A stretch of 64,000 bases of DNA from Corynebacterium sp. HMSC036D02 (lineage in GTDB: Bacteria; Actinomycetota; Actinomycetes; Mycobacteriales; Mycobacteriaceae). Location: contig NZ_KV827649.1 of assembly GCF_001836165.1 (NCBI RefSeq), forward strand, positions 37,628 through 101,627. Direction: 5' to 3'. Positions 56,704-64,000 of the stretch are shown one piece after another; within the stretch, counting starts at the first letter, position 1; each line of letters starts with the position of its first letter. Under the pieces are notes generated by a model that saw only the letters and a list, made by a program, of their open reading frames with translations, was not told where the DNA came from and did not search any database. A program made the position numbers and the translations under genes.

Positions 56704-58763
56704 ACGCGCTCGGCGATGCTGTCCTTCGTCGGTTGCTCGTTGTTGCGCTCACGAACCCATGCTTCGATAACATTGATTGCCGCTTCGACCGGTACACCGT
56801 TGACCTGGGTTCCGTCGAGGAAGCGGAAGGAGACCGCACCTGCTTCGACGTCGCGCTCACCGGCCAGGAGCATGAATGGCACCTTGCCGGTGGTGTGGTT
56901 GCGGATCTTCTTTTGCATGCGGTCATCAGAGGTATCCACGTCAGCGCGCAGGCCGCGTGCGCGCAGCTGTGCACAGACTTCCTCAAGGTGCGGGGCGAAG
57001 GTATCGGCGACCGGGATTCCCACCACCTGATGCGGTGCCAGCCATGCCGGGAAGGCGCCGGCGTAGTGCTCCAGTAGCACACCGAAGAAACGCTCGATGG
57101 AACCGAAAAGTGCGCGGTGAATCATGATCGGGCGCTGCTTGGAGCCATCCGACGCGGTGTACTCAAGCTCGAAGCGCTCCGGCAGGTTGAAGTCCAGCTG
57201 CACGGTGGACATCTGCCAGGTACGGCCGATGGCATCGCGAGCCTGAACGGAAATCTTCGGGCCGTAGAATGCTGCACCCGCTGGATCCGGGACCAGCTCG
57301 AGGCCGGACTTCTCCGCAACCGACTGCAAGATAGCCGTCGAGCGCTCCCAGATCTCATCCGAGCCAACGTACTTGTTCGGGTCCTTAGTGGACAGCTCGA
57401 GGTAGAAGTCATCCAGGCCGTAGTCCTTGAGCAAGGAAATGATGAACTCCAGAACCTTGGTCAGCTCTTCTTCGAGCTGCTCCGGGGTGCAGTAAATGTG
57501 GGAGTCATCCTGGGTAAAGCCGCGGGCGCGGGTCAGGCCGTGGATAACGCCGGACTTCTCGTAGCGGTAGACCGTCCCGAACTCGAAGAGGCGCAGCGGC
57601 AGCTCGCGGTAAGAGCGGCCACGGGAAGCGAAGATGAGGTTGTGCATTGGGCAGTTCATCGGCTTGGCGTAGTAGTCCTGCGGCTGCTTGGTGCAGTTGC
57701 CGTCCTCATCCCACTCACCGTCGAGCTGCATCGGCGGGAACATACCATCCGCGTAGAAGTCCAAGTGACCAGACTTCTTGAACAGGTCGCCCTTGGTCAG
57801 GTGCGGGGTGGACACGAAGGAGTAGCCGTCCGCAATGTGGCGGCGGCGGGAGTGCTCCTCCATCTCCATGCGCACCGTGGCGCCATTGGGGTGGAACACC
57901 GGGAAACCAGAGCCAATCTCATCCGGGAAGGAGAACAGGTCCAGCTCAGCGCCCAAGCGGCGGTGGTCGCGCTTCTCAGCTTCTTCGACCATGGTCTTGT
58001 AGGACTCCAGGGCCTCCTTGGACTCGAAGGCGGTGCCGTAGATACGCTGCAGACCAGCCTTGGACTGGTCACCGCGCCAGTAGGCGGCAGAAGAACGCGT
58101 CAGGGCAAATGCTGGAATGTACTTGGTGGTCGGAACGTGCGGGCCGCGGCACAGATCGAACCACTCGACCTCGCCGGTGCGCGGGTTGACGTTGTCGTAG
58201 TGAGTCAGATCCCCGGCACCCACCTCAGCGGCCTCGTCGGAATCAGGGTCCACGTTGCCCTTGTCCTGGACCAGCTCGAGCTTAAACGGCTCGGCAGCAA
58301 GCGCCTGCTCTGCTTCCTCCGGGGAGGAGTAGACGTGGCGCTCAAATCGCTGGCCGCCCTTGATGATCTTCTTCATGCGCTTCTCAATGGCCTTCAGGTC
58401 CTCTGGGGTGAAGGGCTCAGCGGTCTGGAAGTCGAAGTAAAAGCCGTTCTCGATGGCCGGGCCAATACCCAGCTTGGTACCGGGGAATTCCGCCTGCACG
58501 GCCTGGGCCATGACGTGTCCGCAGGAGTGGCGGATAACGGCGCGGCCATCTTCCTCGCAGGCAGCAACCGGAGTGAACTCGGCGTCAGTGTCCGGCGTGT
58601 GGGAAAGGTCGTAGAGAGTACCGTCGGCGCCGCGGACGACGACTACTGCTTCGGGGCCCTTGTTGGGCAGCTCATGCTCGCGCATCGCTGCTCCCACGGC
58701 AGTACCGGCCGGGACCGTGATTGGTTCGTAGTTCACCGGGACTGCTGGAATCATTTCCGCCAT
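56700..58763 (-). CDS. thrS: Threonyl-tRNA synthetase
   Basis: The protein of about 687 residues has the TGS domain (about 15-75) and the editing-type domain with [15 protein letters not shown] (HxxxH). The class II core carries [30 protein letters not shown]-type [15 protein letters not shown], and the zinc-binding residues of ThrRS. A C-terminal anticodon domain follows. ATG 58763 has AAAGGAG 11 nt upstream. A second ATG three codons in (MIPAVPV) is possible. The next gene upstream, efeB, ends 93 nt before. Confidence 0.96.
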   Translation of the reverse strand: MAEMIPAVPVNYEPITVPAGTAVGAAMREHELPNKGPEAVVVVRGADGTLYDLSHTPDTDAEFTPVAACEEDGRAVIRHSCGHVMAQAVQAEFPGTKLGIGPAIENGFYFDFQTAEPFTPEDLKAIEKRMKKIIKGGQRFERHVYSSPEEAEQALAAEPFKLELVQDKGNVDPDSDEAAEVGAGDLTHYDNVNPRTGEVEWFDLCRGPHVPTTKYIPAFALTRSSAAYWRGDQSKAGLQRIYGTAFESKEALESYKTMVEEAEKRDHRRLGAELDLFSFPDEIGSGFPVFHPNGATVRMEMEEHSRRRHIADGYSFVSTPHLTKGDLFKKSGHLDFYADGMFPPMQLDGEWDEDGNCTKQPQDYYAKPMNCPMHNLIFASRGRSYRELPLRLFEFGTVYRYEKSGVIHGLTRARGFTQDDSHIYCTPEQLEEELTKVLEFIISLLKDYGLDDFYLELSTKDPNKYVGSDEIWERSTAILQSVAEKSGLELVPDPAGAAFYGPKISVQARDAIGRTWQMSTVQLDFNLPERFELEYTASDGSKQRPIMIHRALFGSIERFFGVLLEHYAGAFPAWLAPHQVVGIPVADTFAPHLEEVCAQLRARGLRADVDTSDDRMQKKIRNHTTGKVPFMLLAGERDVEAGAVSFRFLDGTQVNGVPVEAAINVIEAWVRERNNEQPTKDSIAERV

Positions 58764-58856
58764 GACTTGGTGCGCTCCTTTGCGCTCACGCGCCACTCGA
58801 CATACCTGGCCGAGCAGCACTCAACGAGAAAGTTACAGCGGCTTAGTCTACCCCTC

Positions 58857-60128
58857 TTAACTGCGGATGAGCGATTCGCCCCAGAAGGTTTCATCCTCAG
58901 TTCCGGCCGGCATGTAGTAGACGGCCGAACCAATGTGGGTAATCCACTCGTTGAGACGATCCGCTTCATCAAGACGTGCCTGAATGGGCTCAAACTGGGC
59001 CGTTGGATCCTTCTGGTAGCAGATGAAGATCAATCCAGCGTTACTGAGCTCTCCGCGCTTGGTGGTCTCCGGAGTCGGCGGCAGGTTGTAGTTATACGGG
59101 CGACGCAGAAGCTTTTGCTCCGGATGCTCTGCCGGCGGATGCGCTCTGGCGACATGCGAGTTTTCATCAATAGCTTTGAGCCCAAACTCGTTTCGCGCAT
59201 CCAGATCCACCGGGTCAAACTCGTCCTTAGCGCCTATAGGAGCTCCGGTATCAAGCGTGCGTCCAGTCGAGTTTTCGCGTGCCGCGCGATCAAGCTGCTC
59301 CCATGTGTCCAGGTTCATGTGGATGCGGCGCACCACCATGGCGCTGCCGCCAGCGAAGGGGCCTTCTTCGATCCACACTTGCTCGTTGAAGTCTTCATCG
59401 CTTCGGGGATTGACCGTTCCGTCCTTTTGCCCGAAGAGGTTGCGCGGAGTAACACCCTTCGGTGCAGAACCATAGGCATGGCTGAATCCCTGCTGGATCC
59501 AGGCAACTTCAGCATAATCTTTGCCCGCGCGGGTCATATGCCGCATCACGAAGGCAGCAGTGAAAGGATCATCGCTGCAGATCTGCAGGACGATATCCGT
59601 CTGGCCCCATTCCGGGCGGAGGTCATCGTGGTCAAAAGGCTGGATATCGCGCAGCCAGCTGGGCTTGGCGACGTCCACCGTGTCGAAAAATCCCTCTCCC
59701 CAACCGCACGTAATGGTGAGGTTTGCTGGGGTGGTAGACAATTCGGGTTCGAGGCTGCCCAACGGGTTCTCACCGGTGCACAGGCGGCGGGCATCTTCCG
59801 TCCACAGGCGCATGAGCGCGGCCGCGCCGCGAGCGGTGGTCCCCTTTTTCAGGTTAAAGCCCACCAGTTCCACGTGCGCCTGGACTGGAGTTTGGATGCC
59901 CGCTTGGTGCTTGCCGTCGAAGGCGACGATATCGCCACCCATGGTCTCCTCGCGGCTTTCCGGGCCGGTGCTTCCGGCGTCACCAGCCTGCGCTGCGCGG
60001 GAGGCATCCGCAGATGCCTGTCCAGGTTCATCCCCTTTCGCACAGCTTGCAAGCGCTACCGCGCTTGCCGCCACAGCACTTCCGGCGAGCAATCCACGCC
60101 GACTGACAGGTTCCACGAACCCGCTCAT
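58857..60128 (-). CDS. efeB: Dyp-type peroxidase / deferrochelatase EfeB, Tat-exported
   Basis: The 423-residue haem peroxidase starts with a twin-arginine signal (SRRGLLAGSAVAASAVA) that ends in a possible lipobox LASC. The DyP core has the catalytic Asp in FGQKDGTVNP (GXXDG) and a haem-binding His in SHVARAHP. EfeB oxidises peroxide and has been linked to iron release from haem. The usual EfeU/EfeO genes are absent here. It sits with PCuAC and CopC genes, a layout seen near thrS in C. glutamicum, so it may serve copper or haem homeostasis. Confidence 0.92.
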   Translation of the reverse strand: MSGFVEPVSRRGLLAGSAVAASAVALASCAKGDEPGQASADASRAAQAGDAGSTGPESREETMGGDIVAFDGKHQAGIQTPVQAHVELVGFNLKKGTTARGAAALMRLWTEDARRLCTGENPLGSLEPELSTTPANLTITCGWGEGFFDTVDVAKPSWLRDIQPFDHDDLRPEWGQTDIVLQICSDDPFTAAFVMRHMTRAGKDYAEVAWIQQGFSHAYGSAPKGVTPRNLFGQKDGTVNPRSDEDFNEQVWIEEGPFAGGSAMVVRRIHMNLDTWEQLDRAARENSTGRTLDTGAPIGAKDEFDPVDLDARNEFGLKAIDENSHVARAHPPAEHPEQKLLRRPYNYNLPPTPETTKRGELSNAGLIFICYQKDPTAQFEPIQARLDEADRLNEWITHIGSAVYYMPAGTEDETFWGESLIRS

Positions 60129-60194
60129 CTTTGATTTCTCCCTATCTCGTGAGAACCGATTTCTTGCCTACCTTGGCCCGGAACACGCTGGTTT

Positions 60195-60875
60195 CTAGTG
60201 CGCGTGCTCTTCCTTCTTCATGTCAGACATGTCTGCGGACTCCGAATGGTCCATGTGCTCTGCATGGTCCATGGATCCGTGGTCCATATCGCCGTGGTTC
60301 ATGTGACCCATATCGCCGTAGTCTTCATCGCCGGCACCAATGGTGCGCACCGGGATGTCACCGAGCTCGATCGTGGAACCGTCGGCAAGCTCCAGTGTAA
60401 GGGTGGCAGTCTCGCCGGCCATAACAGGCTCGGTCACTCCCATCAACATGAAGTGGAAACCGCCCGGCGCGAGCTCGAGGGATTCGCCGGCAGGAATATC
60501 GAAGCCGCCTTCCTTCTCCTGCATGACGCCATCGACAACCTCATGGATCTCGTAGTGCTTCGCCTTCACCGAAGAGCTGAAGCCAACCACGTTGATGTCC
60601 TTGTCCGTGTCGTTGTGGAGAGTGCCGAAGATAGCGGTCATATCGGAGTCCTTCTTCATAGCGCGCACAACAGCATCCTCGAAAGTTACGCCAGACTCAG
60701 CGGAGGAAGAAGCCGAAGCACTGGTCTCTGCATCCTTGTCCTTCTCAGCGCTGGTTGCAGCGCTCGACGGAGCTGCGGCGGAATCCTCTTCGCTCGGGGA
60801 GCAAGCCGCCAAGGTCAGGCTACCAGCCGCGAGAGCCGCCAGGGAGACTCGGAGGAAAGAACGGGTATTCAGCAT
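60195..60875 (-). CDS. PCuAC copper chaperone-type lipoprotein with His/Met-rich tail
   Basis: The 226-residue lipoprotein has its signal at residues 1-22 (lipobox LAAC). A Ser/Ala-rich linker precedes a PCuAC domain (about 60-185) with GTLHNDTDKDINVVGF and LAPGGFHFMLMG. The tail of about 37 residues is dense in His and Met (repeats of MDH and HM), a likely Cu-binding region. The PCuAC ligand spacing is altered: the His in EIHE is followed by a Met 7 residues later, not at the usual position. It probably delivers copper to cytochrome oxidase; that is a family inference. Confidence 0.85.
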   Translation of the reverse strand: MLNTRSFLRVSLAALAAGSLTLAACSPSEEDSAAAPSSAATSAEKDKDAETSASASSSAESGVTFEDAVVRAMKKDSDMTAIFGTLHNDTDKDINVVGFSSSVKAKHYEIHEVVDGVMQEKEGGFDIPAGESLELAPGGFHFMLMGVTEPVMAGETATLTLELADGSTIELGDIPVRTIGAGDEDYGDMGHMNHGDMDHGSMDHAEHMDHSESADMSDMKKEEHAH

Positions 60876-60951
60876 GGAACATGCCTTTCTGCAGTAACAG
60901 TAGTTAAGGAAAGTGCGGATTGACCCTCGCCTCATCGGAGGCGGGTGGTGT

Positions 60952-61539
60952 TTAGTCTTCTGAGCCTTCTCCACCTGCGCGGCGGGTCTTTGCTCCGAAG
61001 GCAAAGAGCGCTGCGCCGACGACGAGAACCGCTCCTACGCCAATGATCCATTTGGCCGCGGTGGGCAAGGAACTCAACGGATCCTGAGACTCCTGTGCCT
61101 CTTCGCCTTCCTGGGAGCCATCGGCCGAAGCATCTGCGGCCTCATTCCCGCCGGCCCCAGAGCCCACGCTAAACGGCACGGAACCGAGCGTGGAGTGACC
61201 ATCGGAGGAGGTAATGCGGAAACCTACCTGGTATTCACCATCACCAGGTTCAATGTCCTGAGGAACCTCAACAGTGAGATTGCGGCCATCAATGGTTGGG
61301 GTGGCGTCAAAAAGCACCTCGCCGCTTGACTTATCGCTCACGGCAAAAGTATTGAAGTCATCCCGGGGAATACCAGAGAACTCCAGCGTGATTTCGCGGG
61401 GGAATTCCTCCAGCGGTGCGTCACCCACCACGTTTCCGCCAATGACTGAGTCATGTGCCACCGCTAGCGGCGCGGACAACCCAATCGCAAGGCCCGCGGC
61501 CCCAGCGGCAATTCCCGTAGTGACCTGACGCAGCTGCAT
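60952..61539 (-). CDS. CopC/YcnJ-type copper resistance domain protein, membrane-anchored
   Basis: The 195-residue protein has a signal peptide ending LAVAHDS, so the mature N-terminus would be a Cu-binding His. A CopC beta-barrel (about 28-125: FPREITLEFSG, EYQVGFRITSSDGHSTLGSVPF) is followed by an acidic linker and one membrane span (about 163-185). It is the first gene of the copC-PCuAC-efeB group. A TAGGAT box lies upstream at 61593-61598 and GGAG before the ATG. Confidence 0.88.
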   Translation of the reverse strand: MQLRQVTTGIAAGAAGLAIGLSAPLAVAHDSVIGGNVVGDAPLEEFPREITLEFSGIPRDDFNTFAVSDKSSGEVLFDATPTIDGRNLTVEVPQDIEPGDGEYQVGFRITSSDGHSTLGSVPFSVGSGAGGNEAADASADGSQEGEEAQESQDPLSSLPTAAKWIIGVGAVLVVGAALFAFGAKTRRAGGEGSED

Positions 61540-61592
61540 TTCCCGGACTACTCCTTGATGGTCTGATGAAACTTTTGATTGAAGGTTCCCTC

Positions 61593-61598
61593 ATCCTA
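61593..61598 (-). promoter_or_regulatory. -10 box TAGGAT upstream of the CopC gene
   Basis: On the minus strand TAGGAT lies 53 nt before ATG 61539. A possible -35 TTGGCT sits 19 nt upstream of it. It would start the copC-PCuAC-efeB transcript with a leader of about 45 nt. Confidence 0.4.
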
Positions 61599-61661
61599 TC
61601 GCCGGGAGGGATCCTCGAGCCAATCCTTACCCCGCACGGAATGTGCGAGGTTAACAACTAG

Positions 61662-61698
61662 TCGCTGCGACGAGGAGGAAAGTTCCCCGCCGCAGCGA
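61662..61698 (-). terminator. Hairpin between VWA pseudogene and CopC gene
   Basis: TCGCTGCG (61662-61669) pairs perfectly with CGCAGCGA (61691-61698) around a 21-nt loop. A smaller CGCAC/GTGCG hairpin lies at 61633-61647. No T-run follows, so this could be a weak terminator or attenuator. Confidence 0.35.
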
Positions 61699-61741
61699 AT
61701 CTTGTTGAAAAATGTTTCATCGCGAGCGTTTGCTGCGAGTT

Positions 61742-63814
61742 TTACCTTCCACGACCTCGGAGAAGAAATACCAGAAGGACAATGAGAGCAATCAAGAAGA
61801 TAAGGCCCGCCGCCCCAGTACGTATAGAAGCCCCCTCATCGTCTTACCGGACTTGTCATCGGCACCGCGACCTTGCTCCTTCGCATCCGTCTTGATTCCG
61901 TCCAAAGGGCGAGACTCTTCGGTTTTGTCCCTGACTGGCTCGTACTTCGGCCCCTGAATAGGATCACCCAACACTTTGGACGTGAGGTAATACTTCATGG
62001 TGGCACGCTTATCAGTGAGGTTGTCGCCGCTCTCCCCTAAATCATCCCCCTTGCCCGCTCCTAGCGTCACCACGATGTAGTAGTCCCCCTCCAACCAGTT
62101 CGCGTTGCCATAAGAGGGTGCGGCATCCGAGCTGAAGCGGTTGGTAAAAGCAGTAGGGCTTGCTGCCGAAGCCGATCCCTCATCCCCCTCATTGGGCCAG
62201 ATCAAAAACTCATGCTCTCCAGCTTTCTCACGAACTGGATTGAGAATAGACACATCGAGGCCTGAGTACTGGAGAGCCTTCTCATCCGAAACCTCTCCAG
62301 CTCTAATTGCGGCAGCCAACTGCTGCCCTTCCTTCATGGGGACCTTGTAGACGTGCGCTTCGCCCTGAACAATGTCGGTTTCGATGGTCTGACCGCTACG
62401 AAGCTCCGTGGCATTGTCAAACCAGTTTCCGGGAGCCATCTGTTCAGCACCGTTGGCGTTGGCATGGAGTTCGCCGTCCAGCTCGCTGCTAAGACCACTT
62501 ACAAGCTCGTCAATGTTGGATACTGGGTCAACACGGTGAAGCAGGATCTCCACGTCGATAGGTTCATCGGCCTTGTACTGGCCTGCGCGCATCGCCGTCA
62601 AGACTAAGTCGCCCTGGCAATTCTTGGAACCGATTTCGTAGGTATACGCGCTAGTGTTTGGCAAGGCCTCAGATACAGAGCCGGTGTCCGCACTGTCCCA
62701 GTCAGCTGTGCAATCATCTGCGCCTTCGTCACCACCATGCGTACCCGTTGGCGGTTCCCTACCATCGCCGAAAAACGTCTTCAAAAACAGGTCGTTCGGT
62801 GTTCCCACTGCACCTTCGAGTGTCTTGTACATCGTCGCCACATAGCGCTCACCCGGCTTGACGGGGATAGACCATGACTCAGCATGGAAATCGGTACGAG
62901 ACTCCTTGCCAGCATTCGGCGGGGCATCCAACTCGGCGCGAAAGATGAAGTCCTCTCCTGACTCCCAACGCGGCAGCTCCGTTGGCTGTGAGATATCTTT
63001 GCTACCTTCAATGTGTTCGACATCGGATTGGTAGATGTCCGCGGCGCGTCCAGCGGCCTTCTTAATCATTGACGCCAGTGAGTCTGCATCATCGGCGTCG
63101 AGATATTCGCCGCCTGCGGCGTCTGCAATGCAGGTAAGCTCCTTGCGGGCTTCCTCATCGACGTTAAAGCCAATGGTGTTGATGACTAGGTCAATGCCCT
63201 GCTCGTGGAGTTCCTTGGCCACCTCACATACTGGCGGCGGCGCGCAGGTATCGATTCCATCAGAGACAAGCACAATGGTGCCGTGCTGACCGCCCAATCC
63301 CTCGGCGGCCTTCTTCAGGGAATCACCAATCGGGGTATAGCCCTTCGCCTGGAGTGCATCAATTAGGACCCGTGAAGGAGTCCCCTACGTCCTCTTTAGG
63401 ACCGCTGACCACGTGGATGTCCTGGCACCCTGCTTCTTGGTTCTCTGGTGCCTCGTCGACCGTACCGCCATAGGTAACGAGTCCCAGTGGAATGGTGCCA
63501 CCGAGTTCAGATACGAATTTCTTCGTTGCGTCTTTCGCCGCGTCGAGACGAGTCTGCCCGCCAGCGTCTTGCACATTCATCGAGCCAGAGGAGTCGAGGA
63601 CAAGCATCGTTGCACCACTCTGGGAATCGGCGGCACCCCCATTGGGGACGGCTTCAGAGCTCGGCTCGGCACTGGAAGTCACCCCTGTGGGATTCTGTGC
63701 AAAAGCTGGCACCGACGCCGGGCTGAGAAACGCGATGACAAGCACTGCGAGAATAGCAAAGACCCCGCGTAACAGGCCCTGCGGGGAAGACAAAGGTGGA
63801 GAAATGGCTTTCAT
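61742..63814 (-). pseudogene. Secreted von Willebrand A domain protein, broken by two frameshifts
   Basis: The gene should encode an exported VWA protein of about 690 residues. The N-terminal piece (63359-63814) has a signal peptide and the MIDAS motif LVLDSSGSMN. It stops after DSFTGPN. The middle piece continues in another frame with LIDALQAKGYTPIGDSLKKA and VSDGIDTC, up to 61792. A third frame then encodes the expected C-terminal anchor (GLIFLIALIVLLVFLLRGR) and ends at TAA 61742-61744. The first shift lies between 63363 and 63387, near short C runs. The second lies between 61794 and 61844, at a run of five C (61831-61835). One extra base in the first and one missing base in the second would restore the protein. 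It may be a real pseudogene or sequencing error. Confidence 0.85.
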
Positions 63815-63940
63815 GATGTCTGCTTTCTTGAGACGGCAAGACTGTGAGAAACATCATAAACAGCCGGCTGGCGGTTCTCTCGTCGACGGGGAAGAGCCCC
63901 CTCCGCCGGCCTTGGAAGTCGTAATACAGAAAACCAAAAG

Positions 63941-63963
63941 TACCCCTCCAAACTGGAGGGGCA
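63941..63963 (-). terminator. Terminator downstream of tRNA-Gly
   Basis: On the minus strand TGCCCCTCCA and TGGAGGGGTA pair around the loop GTT. ACTTTTGGTTTTC follows. It begins 8 nt after the tRNA 3' end. Confidence 0.75.
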
Positions 63964-63970
63964 CTCAATG

Positions 63971-64000
63971 TGGAGCGGATGACGAGACTCGAACTCGCGA
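63971..64000 (-). tRNA. tRNA-Gly, 3' part (cut by window edge)
   Basis: The minus strand reads into the window with a T arm (GCGAG-TTCGAGT-CTCGT), then CATCCGC for the acceptor 3' strand, discriminator T and encoded CCA (63971-63973). A 3' acceptor strand CATCCGC with this T arm and U discriminator matches bacterial tRNA-Gly. The anticodon is outside the window. Confidence 0.7.

Noticed and set aside
58764..58856. T-box or other riboswitch upstream of thrS
   Set aside because: The 93-nt gap is short and shows no T-box sequence or antiterminator-like structure.
57117..60134. A plus-strand open frame of about 1005 codons
   Set aside because: It lies opposite thrS and efeB, both of which have clear catalytic motifs. 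High GC makes long open antisense frames common, and its product has no recognisable domain.
60700..60800. Ser/Ala-rich low-complexity DNA as a repeat array
   Set aside because: It encodes the linker of the PCuAC lipoprotein and shows no regular repeat unit at DNA level.
1..64000. CRISPR array, insertion sequence or prophage
   Set aside because: No spaced direct repeats, transposase or phage structural genes were found on either strand.

Overview
The window is a gene-dense stretch of actinobacterial chromosome, almost certainly Corynebacterium. GC content looks like roughly 60%. The gene order matches corynebacterial and mycobacterial chromosomes: polA; aroC-aroK-aroB-aroQ-pepQ-efp-nusB; alaS-ruvX-mltG-aroE; secD-secF-dciAE-apt-rel; ruvC-ruvA-ruvB-yajC; and thrS-HIT-pgsA-patA-pimA, the phosphatidylinositol mannoside operon of mycolic-acid bacteria. 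The CE1758/CE1759 oxidoreductase pair also fits. The species is not determined. I see no prophage, insertion sequence, CRISPR array or rRNA.

Layout. 1-3.4 kb: methyltransferase tail, RDD membrane protein, polA. 3.5-7.5 kb: tRNA-Leu, a small secreted protein, then a DUF368-amino-acid ABC transporter operon. 7.5-16.3 kb (minus strand): nusB, efp, pepQ, aroQ, aroB, aroK, aroC, an A24 peptidase, aroE, mltG, ruvX. 16.3-23.5 kb (minus): alaS, rarA, an APH-like kinase, aspS. 23.7-30.7 kb (plus): zinc metallopeptidase, Pit phosphate transporter, HEPN-CBS protein, CE1758/CE1759 flavin pair, sdaA. 30.7-33.1 kb (minus): hisS, MBL hydrolase, tpx. 33.2-35 kb (plus): cyclophilin and two tandem small secreted proteins. 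35.2-48.5 kb (minus): DUF421, secreted 5'-nucleotidase, rel, apt, dciAE, secF, secD, yajC, ruvB, ruvA, ruvC. 48.6-52.9 kb: nitroreductase, yebC, tesB, DUF3817 and a GT-C mannosyltransferase-like protein. 52.9-58.8 kb (minus): LemA-like protein, pimA, patA, pgsA, HIT protein, thrS. 58.9-63.8 kb (minus): efeB-PCuAC-copC metal and haem module, then a von Willebrand A gene broken by two frameshifts. The right edge cuts a tRNA-Gly.

How it works together. Most genes are core functions: shikimate pathway, aminoacyl-tRNA synthetases, Holliday-junction processing, protein secretion, the stringent response and PIM lipid synthesis. Many are translationally coupled by 1-11 nt overlaps. Several genes without a ribosome binding site (RDD, polA, aroC, nitroreductase, DUF3817, HEPN-CBS) have a TAnnnT-like -10 box 7-8 nt before the start codon, which points to leaderless mRNAs.

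The most notable points are a HEPN-type Rx4H motif fused to CBS domains, a family of tiny secreted proteins with C-terminal hydrophobic helices, the doubly frameshifted VWA gene, and operator-like palindromes ahead of ruvC and the secreted pair and at the end of thrS.
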